This document shows, piece by piece, positions 48,465 through 57,570 of a DNA stretch of 64,000 nt. The translations under genes were made by a program, and so were the position numbers. How positions within the stretch are numbered: position 1 is the first letter of the stretch; each line of letters starts with the position of its first letter. The DNA is from Pantoea dispersa (lineage in GTDB: Bacteria > Pseudomonadota > Gammaproteobacteria > Enterobacterales > Enterobacteriaceae): positions 40,092-104,091 of the forward strand of contig NZ_SCKT01000012.1 in assembly GCF_014155765.1 (NCBI RefSeq). The letters are read 5' to 3'. The notes under the pieces are model-generated. The model was not told where the DNA came from and made no database searches. It saw only the letters and a program-made list of their open reading frames with translations.

Positions 48465-49547
48465 TCACGCCACCGACTTACTGCGTTTCAAACCAATCAG
48501 CGTCGGGAACACAAACAGCGACTGCCCCAGCCCGCGGTTGGTCAGCGACCACACCGCCACCGAACACAGCGAACAGATGCCGACAATTGCCAGCGGATAG
48601 AAGCACGCCCACAGCAGCGCAAACCACGCCTGCTCAAACAGATGATGGCGCTGCGCAAACAGAATCGCCGACATGCCGAAGAACTCAATAAAAATGCGGT
48701 GGATAACGTAGATCTGCAGCGTGTTGCGGCCAATCCAGTTGAAGTAACGCATGCTGAAGTGCGCGTTGAGCCAGCGGCATGCCGCCACGCTCACCAGCAC
48801 CGCGATGATGCACATGAACAGGCTCTTATCGAGACCAAAAATCACGTGCAGGCCGGACAGCGCGGCCAGCGCGGCCCACGGCAGAAGGTTCTCGCGGCGC
48901 AGCTGACTCAGGCGCAACATCAGCGGGCTCCAGAACGCGCCCAGCAGGAAGAACAGGAAATACTGTGCCACGCTCTGCGGTCCCCAGTAGGGAATGATCT
49001 TCTCCACCGCCAGATAATTCAGCACCACCGCCGCCACCAGCAGCGCCACTTTGTGCTGACGGAAGATTTTGGCGCACAGGAAGTAGATCGCCAGACCGTA
49101 CAGGTACCACGAGGTGCTCATCGCCAGGAAGGTCAGCTTAAGGAACTCCAGCAGCGAACCGGCGTAAGCCGCGTTGAGATTCTGCGAGATACGCTGGCCG
49201 GTGATTTCAGTCGAAATGCCGACAATCGACCACCACTGAATAAAGCCCCACAGCACGTAGAGATAGAACAGATTGGTAATGCGGCTGGTAAATACCTGTT
49301 TCCACGGCCGGTTGAGAATGCCGTTGGTGGCAAGCAGGCCGGAGACGAAGAAAAAGGCGGGCATACGCAGCGGTGATAACACCGTATTAAACTGCACCCA
49401 TATTTCCGCCGGGATCCAGCCGGCGCTGAGATATTTAACCGTGCCTTCAAAGCCCGGTAATACGGTGTGATACAGCACCACCAGCAATATGCACACCCCT
49501 TTCAGGGTATTCACCCATGCAATATCTTCTTTCCTGGCGTTATTCAT
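48465..49547 (-). CDS. Acyltransferase family 3 membrane protein (YcfT-like)
   Basis: A 360-aa, about ten-span membrane protein of the acyltransferase_3 family. The catalytic-type His is in VNTLKGVCILLVVLYHTVLPGF at the N terminus; SPLRMPAFFFVSGLL and GRNTLQIYVIHRIFIEFFG follow. Such enzymes add acyl groups (often acetyl or succinyl) to exported sugars or envelope glycans. The N-terminal sequence resembles E. coli YcfT. No polysaccharide operon touches it, so its substrate cannot be inferred. Confidence 0.8.
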   Translation of the reverse strand: MNNARKEDIAWVNTLKGVCILLVVLYHTVLPGFEGTVKYLSAGWIPAEIWVQFNTVLSPLRMPAFFFVSGLLATNGILNRPWKQVFTSRITNLFYLYVLWGFIQWWSIVGISTEITGQRISQNLNAAYAGSLLEFLKLTFLAMSTSWYLYGLAIYFLCAKIFRQHKVALLVAAVVLNYLAVEKIIPYWGPQSVAQYFLFFLLGAFWSPLMLRLSQLRRENLLPWAALAALSGLHVIFGLDKSLFMCIIAVLVSVAACRWLNAHFSMRYFNWIGRNTLQIYVIHRIFIEFFGMSAILFAQRHHLFEQAWFALLWACFYPLAIVGICSLCSVAVWSLTNRGLGQSLFVFPTLIGLKRSKSVA

Positions 49548-49959
49548 ATTTTTGACTCCTGCTGCGGTGTAGGTCTTAAAGGAGAAGAATGAAGAATCAG
49601 GCAGTGAACCCTTTATGGTTATTCAACGATTATTCAACAAGCAGCAGGGACTGACTCTAGCGAAACTCCTAAAACTTTTTCGCTGGTCCTGATATAACAA
49701 TACTTTACAGTACCAGAGATAAACTGACCGCCCGGATTTTCGCCCGTGAACGACTGTTATTTAAGCATTCATGACATAATTTGACGGTGCGCCGCGCACG
49801 TATTGCCGCACGGAAATTAAGAACATTCCGCAGCGGAGTAAACCAGCATTAATTATATCGCCGGAAAATAAATTTAATAATGCGTCAAAAAGGTAAGCGC
49901 GGCATTTAATATTTTGCTAGCGGGGAAATAATTCGGGCCAGCGAACCGGCCCGGAGAGA
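49548..49959. other. Spacer between acyltransferase and tcyN
   Basis: A 412-bp AT-rich stretch with no supportable gene and no clear repeat. It holds the acyltransferase promoter (minus strand) and the end of the cystine operon. Confidence 0.4.
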
Positions 49960-50712
49960 TTATTGATTGAGAAACTTGTCGAGAAATTGCCGGGTGCGTG
50001 CCTGCTGCGGATTACTGAACAGCGCTTTCGCCGGGCCCTGCTCCACAATACGCCCCTGATCCATAAAGATGGCGCGATCGGCGACGTCACGCGCGAAGCT
50101 CATCTCATGCGTAACGATCACCATAGTGCGTTTCTCCTGCGCCAGCGCGCGGATGGTGCTAAGCACCTCGCCCACCAGTTCAGGATCCAGCGCCGAGGTT
50201 GGCTCATCGAACAGAATCACCTGCGGACGCATCGCCAGCGCCCGGGCAATTGCGACGCGCTGCTGCTGACCGCCGGAAAGCCGGCGCGGGAAACTCTCTT
50301 CCTTACCGTGCAGACCGACCTTCTCCAGCAGCGTGCGTGCGCGCGCAATGGCTTCCGCCTTCGCTTCGCCTTTGACGATCACCGGCCCTTCAATGATGTT
50401 CTCCAGCACCGAACGGTGCGGGAACAGATTGAAGTTCTGGAACACAAAGCCGACCTGCTGGCGCAGTTGCCGCACTTTATCCTTCTGCTTGTGCAGGCCG
50501 AGGCTGGCGTCGATGCTGATGTCACCGACTTTGACCAGGCCGCTTTCCGGCACTTCCAGCAGATTAATACTGCGCAGCAGCGTGGTTTTGCCCGAACCGC
50601 TCGGACCGATGATCGCCACCACTTCGCCGGGCGCGACATCGAGATCGATACCGTGCAGCACCGTCTGGCCGTGAAACTGTTTCACCAGCTGACGGACTTC
50701 AATTGCACTCAT
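49960..50712 (-). CDS. tcyN: TcyN (YecC), cystine ABC transporter ATPase
   Basis: A 250-aa ABC ATPase of the polar amino acid type. Walker A is GPSGSGKTTLL, the Q loop is VFQNFNLFPH, the signature is LSGGQQQRVAIARAL, and Walker B is VILFDEPTSALDPE. It energises the TcyJ-TcyL cystine/diaminopimelate importer. Its ATG overlaps the tcyL stop by 4 bp (ATGA). Confidence 0.95.
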   Translation of the reverse strand: MSAIEVRQLVKQFHGQTVLHGIDLDVAPGEVVAIIGPSGSGKTTLLRSINLLEVPESGLVKVGDISIDASLGLHKQKDKVRQLRQQVGFVFQNFNLFPHRSVLENIIEGPVIVKGEAKAEAIARARTLLEKVGLHGKEESFPRRLSGGQQQRVAIARALAMRPQVILFDEPTSALDPELVGEVLSTIRALAQEKRTMVIVTHEMSFARDVADRAIFMDQGRIVEQGPAKALFSNPQQARTRQFLDKFLNQ

Positions 50713-51377
50713 CTTGCCTCCCGATCCTGACGATTGACGTGCGCTTCCAGCCGGTTTTGCAGCGCCGACAGCACCGTAGCCATCACCCAGTAAATCAGCG
50801 AAGCCGCCAGATACATGGTGAACACTTCCAGCGTGCGCGAGGTGATCAGCTGCGCCTGCCGGAACAGCTCCGGCACCTGAATGGTGGCCGCCAGCGAGGT
50901 ATCTTTCACCAGGCTGATAAAGCTGTTACCGAGCGGCGGCAGCGCGGTGCGCGCCGCCTGCGGCAGAATAACGCGACGCAGCGTCTGCCACGGCGTCATG
51001 CCGATGCTGGCGGCCGCTTCCCACTGACCGCGCTCAATAGCCGCAATCGCGCCACGCAGCGATTCCGAGGCATAGGCCGCGGTGTTGAGCGACAAACCAA
51101 TCATCGCCGACGGAATCGGGTCGAGCTCAATGCCAAACTGCGGTAGACCGTAGTAGATCATAAACAGCTGGGCGATCAGCGGCGTGCCGCGAAAGATCGA
51201 CACATAGAAACGCGCCAGCCAGTTGACCGGCCAGAAGCGTGACAGGCGCATCAGCGCCAGCACGAAGCCGAGTATCAGGCCGAAGAACATCCCGCCGATA
51301 CTCAGCTGCAGCGTGAACAGCGCGCCCTTCAGCAGAAAAGGTGCTGAATCCAGCACCAGCTGTAAACTTTCCTGCAT
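50709..51377 (-). CDS. tcyL: TcyL (YecS), cystine ABC transporter permease
   Basis: A 222-aa permease of the HisMQ type, exactly the E. coli length. It has about five spans, the N-terminal QESLQLVLDSAPFLLKGALFTLQLSIGGMFFGL, and the ATPase-docking EAA loop GQWEAAASIGMTPWQTLRRVILPQAAR. ATG 51377 overlaps the last base of the tcyJ stop (TAATG), so translation is coupled. An upstream start at 51404 is not supported. Confidence 0.95.
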   Translation of the reverse strand: MQESLQLVLDSAPFLLKGALFTLQLSIGGMFFGLILGFVLALMRLSRFWPVNWLARFYVSIFRGTPLIAQLFMIYYGLPQFGIELDPIPSAMIGLSLNTAAYASESLRGAIAAIERGQWEAAASIGMTPWQTLRRVILPQAARTALPPLGNSFISLVKDTSLAATIQVPELFRQAQLITSRTLEVFTMYLAASLIYWVMATVLSALQNRLEAHVNRQDREAR

Positions 51378-52177
51378 TATTTCGTGACGTCCGCGCCGAA
51401 CCACTTCTCAGACAGCTTGCTCAGCGAGCCATCTTTCTGCATGTCGGCGATGGCACCATCAATCGCTTTCAGCAGCGATTCATTGCCTTTGCGCAGCGCC
51501 ACGCCCGCTTCCAGACGGGAGAACGCCGGGCCCGCCACCGCCATGGTATTGCCGGTTTTTTTCACCAGATCCAGCGCGGCTAAGCGGTCAACCAGAATGG
51601 CATCAACGCGGCCTGAACGCAGATCCTGATATTTGGTTGGGTCATCGTCATAGGTACGGATATCGACGCCTTTGACGTTGTCGCGCAGCCACTGCTCATA
51701 GTTAGAACCGAGACCCACGCCGACTTTCTTGCCGGACAGATCTTCCGGTTTGGTGATGGAGCCCGCGTTCTTCTTCAGCGTCAGCGCCTGCACGCCGGAG
51801 ATAGTGTACGGCGTGGAGAAGTCATACTTCTTCTTGCGCTCGTCGGAGATGGTCACCTGGTTGATCACCACGTCAATACGTTTGGAATCCAGCGAGGCCA
51901 GCATACCGTCCCATTTGGTCGGTTTGAGATCCGCTTTCACGCCGAGGTGTTTTGCCAGTTCCTGGGCAAACTCGACTTCAAAACCGGTCAGCTTGCCGTT
52001 TTCATCCTGGAAGCTGAACGGCGGATAGGTGCCTTCCAGCCCGACGCGCAGCTCACCTTTGCTCTTGACCTGCGCCAGCAAATCTTCTGCCGCAAAGCTT
52101 TTTACGTTCACGCCCGCCACCAGTGCGACCGCCATCATTCCCATCACCAGCTGGCGACGAATCGGAGAGAAAGCCAT
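51377..52177 (-). CDS. tcyJ: TcyJ (FliY), periplasmic cystine-binding protein
   Basis: A 266-aa solute-binding protein. The Sec signal peptide (RRQLVMGMMAVALVAGVNVKSFA) is followed by a family 3 binding domain: GELRVGLEGTYPPFSFQDENGKLTGFEVEFAQELAKHLGV, KWDGMLASLDSKRIDVVINQVTIS and KKVGVGLGSNYEQWL. It binds L-cystine in the periplasm. First gene of tcyJ-tcyL-tcyN; dcyD precedes it by 150 bp. Confidence 0.95.
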   Translation of the reverse strand: MAFSPIRRQLVMGMMAVALVAGVNVKSFAAEDLLAQVKSKGELRVGLEGTYPPFSFQDENGKLTGFEVEFAQELAKHLGVKADLKPTKWDGMLASLDSKRIDVVINQVTISDERKKKYDFSTPYTISGVQALTLKKNAGSITKPEDLSGKKVGVGLGSNYEQWLRDNVKGVDIRTYDDDPTKYQDLRSGRVDAILVDRLAALDLVKKTGNTMAVAGPAFSRLEAGVALRKGNESLLKAIDGAIADMQKDGSLSKLSEKWFGADVTK

Positions 52178-52327
52178 GTTTACCCCATTATTGTGATGTG
52201 TTGTGTGCTTATGGTTGATTAACGCACATTTTGGGCGCGGCGCGCTTTATCTCGCAATAAAGGGTGCCGCTCCGGCATGTGCTCTTTGTAATAACCGCTG
52301 GATTATAAACCTTTTTTTGCTGCTGTC

Positions 52328-53314
52328 TCATACCGAAGGATGATAAGCAAATAACGCCGGTGCGCCGCCGGTATGCACAAACAGCAGCGGCCCTTCCCGG
52401 CGGAAACGGTTCTGGCTGATGCCATCGATCAGACCCGCCATCGCTTTGCCGGTGTAGACCGGGTCGAGCATAATGCCCTCCAGCCGCGCCAGCAGGCGCA
52501 CTGCTTCCATGCCTTCGTCATTGGGTTCGCCGTAGCGCGGCGCAAAATAGTCATCCCACAGGGTTACCGGCGCACGCACTTCCAGCTCCAGCTGCTGTGC
52601 CAGCGCGCTGCGAATGCGCTCCACCACCGGCAGCTGCGCCTCGACCTTGCGCGACACCGTCACGCCCACCAGCTCGCTATTCGGCAGCAGCTGTTCCAGA
52701 CCGACCGCCAGCCCGGCATGCGTCCCGGCACTGCCCGACGCCACCACCACCGCAGCGAAATCCACCACGTCTTCGCTTTGATGGGCGATCTCCTGCGCGC
52801 ATTCGACGTAGCCGAGCGCGCCAAGCGCATTCGAGCCGCCCACCGGCACAATGTAAGGCCGGAAGCCCTGCGCTTCCAGCCGTTCTGCCTGCTCTGCCAG
52901 CTGCTGCGGCGGATTGTGCAGCGCATCAACCATCACGACCTCGACATCCATCAGGTCCAGCAGCAGGCGGTTGCCGTTGCTCAGGTAGTTGGCGGCGTCG
53001 GTGCCAATCGGGTTCTCCAGCAGCGCCACGCACTTCAGGCCCAGACGCGCCGCCACGGCTGCCGTCTGGCGCACGTGGTTGGACTGGATCGCACCAGCGG
53101 TCAGCAGCACATCGGCGCCTTCCCGCAGCGCATCGGCAGCGAGAAACTCCAGTTTACGCAGCTTGTTACCGCCCAGCGCCACCGGCGTGACGTCATCACG
53201 TTTAATAAAGATATCGCGTCCGAGGTAATCAGACAGGCGTGGCAAATGCTCTAATGGCGTCGGTGCGCCAAGCAGTTCAAGACGGGGAAACTGGTGCAGA
53301 AGATGTAAGGACAA
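52328..53314 (-). CDS. dcyD: DcyD, D-cysteine desulfhydrase
   Basis: A 328-aa PLP enzyme, the same length as E. coli DcyD, that breaks D-cysteine into pyruvate, sulfide and ammonia. The PLP Lys is in [39 protein letters not shown] and [19 protein letters not shown] follow. TTG 53314 is preferred to ATG 53326: GGAGG sits 5 nt before the TTG, and the start [13 protein letters not shown] then matches the family. Between fliZ and the cystine importer, as in E. coli. Confidence 0.94.
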   Translation of the reverse strand: MSLHLLHQFPRLELLGAPTPLEHLPRLSDYLGRDIFIKRDDVTPVALGGNKLRKLEFLAADALREGADVLLTAGAIQSNHVRQTAAVAARLGLKCVALLENPIGTDAANYLSNGNRLLLDLMDVEVVMVDALHNPPQQLAEQAERLEAQGFRPYIVPVGGSNALGALGYVECAQEIAHQSEDVVDFAAVVVASGSAGTHAGLAVGLEQLLPNSELVGVTVSRKVEAQLPVVERIRSALAQQLELEVRAPVTLWDDYFAPRYGEPNDEGMEAVRLLARLEGIMLDPVYTGKAMAGLIDGISQNRFRREGPLLFVHTGGAPALFAYHPSV

Positions 53315-53445
53315 TGCAGCCTCCATTCGGGCAATGTGCAGTTATCCCTACAGTGTTGCAGAAGATGAGAAAAGTCGCATCCGGAATTGATCGCGACGCG
53401 CCCCGGTTGCTGGCATGCTCACCAGTAACCGGGGTTGAATCACCC

Positions 53446-53949
53446 TTAGCCGCGCTGCCAGCCTAAGAACTGGTCATATTTGCGCAGTGCAATACGGTAG
53501 TTATTGTTGCCCGCATCGGGCAGATCGTTTTGCAGACACTCATGCCAGCTGTTGCCCCGTAACCTTTCTGCCGGGAAATTTTTCGCTTTCAGCATGTCAT
53601 CAAGACGACGCAGACGCACCACATATTCACGAATGGTACTGTGACTCATCTCGGTCTGCTCAAACAGATATTGTTTGAACGCCATGATATCGAAGTAATT
53701 CGGATGGGTATTACAAAAAATATCGCTGCAGAAACGGCACAGCGCCGTCAGTTCCGGCTGGAGTTTCATCCATACCTGATCGTCAATCATCTGGTCCATG
53801 CGTGCGATGGCCTCTTTATTGATGATCTGGCCGCGGAACACTAACGCCATACGGTCTAAAACTTTGCCACAGTGTGAACAGTTGCTTTGGCTGTGTTTGT
53901 AGTCTTTAAGGTAGCGACTTAACGGTCTGGCTTTAACTTTGGCTCCCAT
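53446..53949 (-). CDS. fliZ: FliZ, flagellar and sigma-S regulator
   Basis: A 167-aa protein, slightly shorter than E. coli FliZ (183). It begins GAKVKARPLSRYLKDYKHSQSNCSHCGKVLDRMALVFRGQIINKEAIARMDQMIDDQVW and has an alpha-helical SAM/core-binding-like C-terminal part (MSHSTIREYVVRLRRLDDMLKAKNFP). It lets FlhDC stay active and represses sigma-S-dependent genes by binding similar promoters. It lies 49 bp after fliA in the fliA-fliZ operon. Confidence 0.93.
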   Translation of the reverse strand: MGAKVKARPLSRYLKDYKHSQSNCSHCGKVLDRMALVFRGQIINKEAIARMDQMIDDQVWMKLQPELTALCRFCSDIFCNTHPNYFDIMAFKQYLFEQTEMSHSTIREYVVRLRRLDDMLKAKNFPAERLRGNSWHECLQNDLPDAGNNNYRIALRKYDQFLGWQRG

Positions 53950-53998
53950 TGCTGAGTCCCCGGTTTTTTTATTTTTGGTTCCCCAGGAACTGAGTCTG

Positions 53999-54721
53999 TT
54001 AGCGCGCTCCCGTCAAACGGGCCCGCAGGCGTTTGATCGCCTGACTGTGCAACTGGCTGACGCGGGATTCCCCCACTTCCAGCACCGCGCCAATCTCTTT
54101 CAGGTTCAGTTCTTCCTGGTAGTACAGTGTGAGCACCAATTTTTCGCGTTCAGGCAACGCCTCAATCGCTTCAATCACGCGTTCACGCAGGTTTCCTTCC
54201 ATTAACTGATGCAACGGGTTGGCTTCCTCATGCCCCTCCGTGACCAGTTCCGCACTGTCGCCGTGTTCTTCCCGATACTCGTCGTACGAGAAAAGCTGGC
54301 TGTTATTGGTATCCAGCAGAATCTGCCGGTACTCTTCCAGCGAAACATTCAACCGCTCAGCCACTTCCTGCTCGGTAGCCGCGCGCCCCAACGCTTGCTC
54401 TACCTGATGCATGGCGCCGGCCACCTCGCGCGCATTACGACGTACGCTGCGTGGTGCCCAGTCGCGGCTGCGCAGCTCATCCAGCATTGCGCCCCGGATA
54501 CGCTGCACGGCGTAGGTGGTAAAGGCGGTGCCCTGCAGCGCGTCATAGCGCTCCACGGCATTCAGTAAGCCAATACCACCGGCCTGCAGCAGATCGTCAA
54601 GCTCAACGCTGGCTGGCAAACGCACCTGCAGGCGCAGCGCTTCATGCCGCACCAGAGGAACGTAGCGCTGCCAGAGCGAATGTTTATCCATCACGCCATC
54701 GGCGGTATAGAGATCGTTCAC
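53999..54721 (-). CDS. fliA: FliA, flagellar sigma factor sigma-28
   Basis: A 240-aa sigma-70-family factor. Regions 2 (SLWQRYVPLVRHEALRLQVRLPASVELDDLLQAGGIGLLNAVERYDALQGTAFTTYAVQRIRGAMLDELRSRDW), 3 and 4 (LPEREKLVLTLYYQEELNLKEIGAVLEVGESRVSQLHSQAIKRLR) are complete. It directs RNA polymerase to late flagellar genes such as fliC. The start is GTG 54721 as in E. coli. Its own sigma-28 promoter lies just upstream, so it should autoregulate. Upstream FlhDC sites were not resolved. Confidence 0.97.
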   Translation of the reverse strand: MNDLYTADGVMDKHSLWQRYVPLVRHEALRLQVRLPASVELDDLLQAGGIGLLNAVERYDALQGTAFTTYAVQRIRGAMLDELRSRDWAPRSVRRNAREVAGAMHQVEQALGRAATEQEVAERLNVSLEEYRQILLDTNNSQLFSYDEYREEHGDSAELVTEGHEEANPLHQLMEGNLRERVIEAIEALPEREKLVLTLYYQEELNLKEIGAVLEVGESRVSQLHSQAIKRLRARLTGAR

Positions 54722-54745
54722 GTTGACTACCCTGCGTTAATAAAG

Positions 54746-54772
54746 TTATCGGCATGATTATCCAATTCTGTA
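54746..54772 (-). promoter_or_regulatory. Sigma-28 promoter of fliA
   Basis: On the minus strand TACA, 15 bp, then a perfect -10 element GCCGATAA (54746-54753), matching TAAA-N15-GCCGATAA with one mismatch. It ends 24 bp before the GTG start. Confidence 0.7.
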
Positions 54773-54864
54773 GCGGTTTCGATTGGCAGAATAGGCAGGC
54801 AAAAGCGAGGTTATTTCAAATTTGTTATGGATGGCGGTGGATCGCACCGCCATTGTGCGCAGGT

Positions 54865-55833
54865 TCAGCGCAGATTACGCAGCCGCTGCCTTGTGCCAGG
54901 CGGGACGGCATCCCACAGCGCACAGGTTTTGCCCTCAAGCGCCTGATAAAAAGGGCTAATGGACTCGTCGCATTCCAGCGCGGAATTAAACAGCACCTGA
55001 CCGGTTTCTGCGTCAATGCTAATCATTTTGTTGATAAACAGCCGCTGCAGGTCGCTGCGCAGGAACAGGCCGTTGTCGACGCTGTTATCCGCCAGGAAGC
55101 CCTCTTCATTCTCCTGGGTGTCGATATGGCAGGCTTCCACCCACGGCCAGCTGTGGCGCTCGGTTAAGCGCGTGCCGGTAATAATGCAGCCACCATAGCG
55201 CGCCTTCACCGCCGCGCTGAACTCCGCCTGGCTGGCGCGCTGGAACACTTTCGCCTTGACGCGCCGCCCCACTTCAGTACCCGGCATTACCGCGCTGGGC
55301 ATTTTCTGCTGTGGCGTGCTGAGCACCACTAAAAACTGGATCTTGCGCGACAGCGGGAAACAGGGATGCGCCTGCGGATCAAACAGCTGCCAGTACTCAT
55401 CCTCTTCGGTCTGACGCATCAGCACCAGCTTGAAACCGCGGCTGTTGAGCAGGTTTTGCGCTTCCGCCGAGCGGGGATCGAGCATCGCGTAGACCCGGGT
55501 TTCGCCGATCACTTTCCAGCGTCCGCTTTTACGCGCTTCATCATTACGACGAAAATAGAGAAACGCCTGCTGGTTTTTAAGGTAATGCTCGAAGCGGCGC
55601 AGGTAGTTTTTGCGCTCGTTATCGTCGGAGACGAACAGCAGATCCTCCAGCGGACTGTTCAGCTCCTCCTGCGCAAACAGCGCGCGGATCACCAGATTGC
55701 GGTAGCTGGTTGACGGGCTGAGCAACCCGCGGGCGGTGAGCTCCTTCTCATCAGGATGCTGCTGCGCATAGCGCAGCGCGATCTCATCGAAGGTCAGTTG
55801 CTCACCCGGTAACAAGTCATAATTGAAGCGCAT
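54865..55833 (-). CDS. HNH-domain (HNH_2-type) nuclease-like protein
   Basis: A 322-aa protein. Its C-terminal third (about residues 211-276) is an HNH_2-type nuclease motif: RYGGCIITGTR, then VEACHIDTQ with the HNH His, NSVDNGLFLRSDLQRLF and KMISIDAETG. The N-terminal two thirds have no recognised domain and contain a basic helix-rich region (SDDNERKNYLRRFEHYLKNQQAFLYFRRND). ATG 55833 has GGGGTG upstream; GTG 55839 is possible. DNA cleavage or a restriction-like or toxin-like role is plausible but unproved. It is an insertion between fliA and the glycosylation genes, not part of the usual flagellar set. Confidence 0.75.
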   Translation of the reverse strand: MRFNYDLLPGEQLTFDEIALRYAQQHPDEKELTARGLLSPSTSYRNLVIRALFAQEELNSPLEDLLFVSDDNERKNYLRRFEHYLKNQQAFLYFRRNDEARKSGRWKVIGETRVYAMLDPRSAEAQNLLNSRGFKLVLMRQTEEDEYWQLFDPQAHPCFPLSRKIQFLVVLSTPQQKMPSAVMPGTEVGRRVKAKVFQRASQAEFSAAVKARYGGCIITGTRLTERHSWPWVEACHIDTQENEEGFLADNSVDNGLFLRSDLQRLFINKMISIDAETGQVLFNSALECDESISPFYQALEGKTCALWDAVPPGTRQRLRNLR

Positions 55834-56150
55834 AGACACCCCAGAAACAGGAAAAATAGAGCGTAAAAATTGGAATGATTCTGAAGAGGGTTATCGGCAG
55901 TTCTGACCCAGGCTGTAACAGGATGGTTACTTTTTTGAGGTTATGATGCGCAAGGGGAAATCGTCTGCCGCACAAGAGCCCAATTTGATTTAGCTCAGCA
56001 GGAATGCCCACGCGCTGCTTTTCTCTCCTTCCGCTTATCCCCGGCAATGCCCGCTTTTTTATCGGTTATTCGCGCCATCAATTATTCCTGCGCGCTCGTA
56101 TGCTCACAGCATGACTCTGTGGAGAGCAGAGACGCGTAATAAGGAAGGCA
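55834..56150. promoter_or_regulatory. Divergent spacer between the HNH gene and rmlA
   Basis: A 317-bp spacer between the HNH gene (minus) and rmlA (plus). It must hold the rmlACD promoter. No JUMPstart/ops element, sigma-28 site or terminator was recognised. Confidence 0.4.
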
Positions 56151-57020
56151 ATGATGAAAGGTATAGTGCTGGCGGGCGGGACAGGTTCCCGCCTGCATCC
56201 TGTAACCTGCGGCGTATCGAAGCAGCTGTTACCGGTTTATGACAAACCGATGATTTACTATCCACTTTCGGTGCTGATGCTGGCAGGCATTCGTGACATC
56301 CTGCTGATTACTACCGCTGAAGATCTGGCGGGATTCCAGCGTTTGCTGGGCGACGGCAGCCATTTCGGCGTCAATCTGCAGTTCGCGGTGCAGCCATCGC
56401 CCGATGGCCTGGCGCAGGCGTTTATCATCGGTGAGTCTTTTATTGCCGGTGAGCGCTGCGCATTAGTGCTGGGCGATAACATTTTCTTTGGGCAAAGCTT
56501 TGGTAAAAAGCTCGAAGACGTGGTCGCGCGGCCGCAGGGCGCTACGGTATTTGGCTATCAGGTGATGGATCCCGAGCGCTTCGGCGTGGTGGAGTTTGAT
56601 AAGCAATTCCGCGCGCTGTCCATTGAAGAAAAACCGCCACAGCCAAAATCGAACTATGCCGTCACCGGCCTCTATTTTTACGATAAAAACGTCTGCGCCA
56701 TGGCGCGGGAAGTTCGCCCTTCTCCCCGCGGCGAGCTGGAAATTACCACCCTCAATCAGATGTATCTCGACGATGGGTTGCTCAACGTCGAAGTGCTGGG
56801 ACGTGGCTTTGCCTGGCTCGACACCGGTACCCACGAGAGCTTACTCGAAGCGTCACACTTCATTCATACCATTGAAAAGCGCCAGGGCTTCAAAATTGCC
56901 TGTCTGGAAGAGATCGCCTGGCGCAAGCGCTGGATCGGCAGCGAATCGCTGCTGAAGCGCGCCGCCTATCTCGGCAAAACGCAGTATGGTCACTATCTGA
57001 AGATGCTGGTGGAGGAGTGA
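56151..57020 (+). CDS. rmlA: RmlA, glucose-1-phosphate thymidylyltransferase
   Basis: A 289-aa nucleotidyltransferase that makes dTDP-glucose. Features are [17 protein letters not shown] (nucleotide loop), [28 protein letters not shown] and [13 protein letters not shown]. The sequence start resembles RffH as much as RfbA. ATG 56151 or 56154, with AAGGAAGG before it. First gene of rmlA-rmlC-rmlD; 1 bp separates it from rmlC. Confidence 0.93.
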   Translation: MMKGIVLAGGTGSRLHPVTCGVSKQLLPVYDKPMIYYPLSVLMLAGIRDILLITTAEDLAGFQRLLGDGSHFGVNLQFAVQPSPDGLAQAFIIGESFIAGERCALVLGDNIFFGQSFGKKLEDVVARPQGATVFGYQVMDPERFGVVEFDKQFRALSIEEKPPQPKSNYAVTGLYFYDKNVCAMAREVRPSPRGELEITTLNQMYLDDGLLNVEVLGRGFAWLDTGTHESLLEASHFIHTIEKRQGFKIACLEEIAWRKRWIGSESLLKRAAYLGKTQYGHYLKMLVEE

Positions 57021-57021
57021 G

Positions 57022-57570
57022 ATGGAGGTCATCACCACGAAAATTGCTGATGTAAAAATTATCCAGCCTAAAGTGTTTGGCGATGCCCGCGGCTTCTTCC
57101 TCGAAACCTTTGAGAAGCGGCGTTATCAGCAACTGCTGGATATCGACCTGGATTTTGTGCAGGACAACTACTCCCGTTCGGCGCGTAACGTGCTGCGCGG
57201 GCTGCATTTTCAGAAAACCCAGCCGCAAGGCAAACTGGTGCGCGTGGTACGCGGCGCGGTGTTTGACGTTGCCGTCGATATCCGTGCGGATTCGCCCACC
57301 TTTGGCCAATGGACCGGGCTGGAGCTGTCTGAAGAGAACAAAACCCAGCTGTGGATCCCACCGGGTCTGGCACACGGTTTTGTGGTGCTCTCCGAGGTCG
57401 CTGACTTCGAATACAAATGTACTGATTACTACAACCCACAGGATGAAGCCTGCCTGATGTGGAATGACGCTGAAATTGCGGTGCAATGGCCGGTAGCGAC
57501 GCCTCTGCTATCGGTAAAAGATCAACAAGGACTCTCCCTGCAGGAGTTAGTGCAATGCGCGTTTTGTTAA
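57022..57570 (+). CDS. rmlC: RmlC, dTDP-4-dehydrorhamnose 3,5-epimerase
   Basis: A 182-aa cupin epimerase. Characteristic segments are PKVFGDARGFFLETFEKRRYQQ, FVQDNYSRSARNVLRGLHFQKTQPQGKLVRVVRGAVFDVAVDIR (with the catalytic His) and QLWIPPGLAHGFVVLSE. It epimerises dTDP-4-keto-6-deoxyglucose at C3 and C5. Starts 1 bp after the rmlA stop and overlaps rmlD by 16 bp. Confidence 0.94.
   Translation: MEVITTKIADVKIIQPKVFGDARGFFLETFEKRRYQQLLDIDLDFVQDNYSRSARNVLRGLHFQKTQPQGKLVRVVRGAVFDVAVDIRADSPTFGQWTGLELSEENKTQLWIPPGLAHGFVVLSEVADFEYKCTDYYNPQDEACLMWNDAEIAVQWPVATPLLSVKDQQGLSLQELVQCAFC

Noticed and set aside
49548-49959. AT-rich gap as a possible hidden gene or small RNA
   Set aside because: No open frame with a ribosome site, no terminator hairpin and no repeat could be seen.
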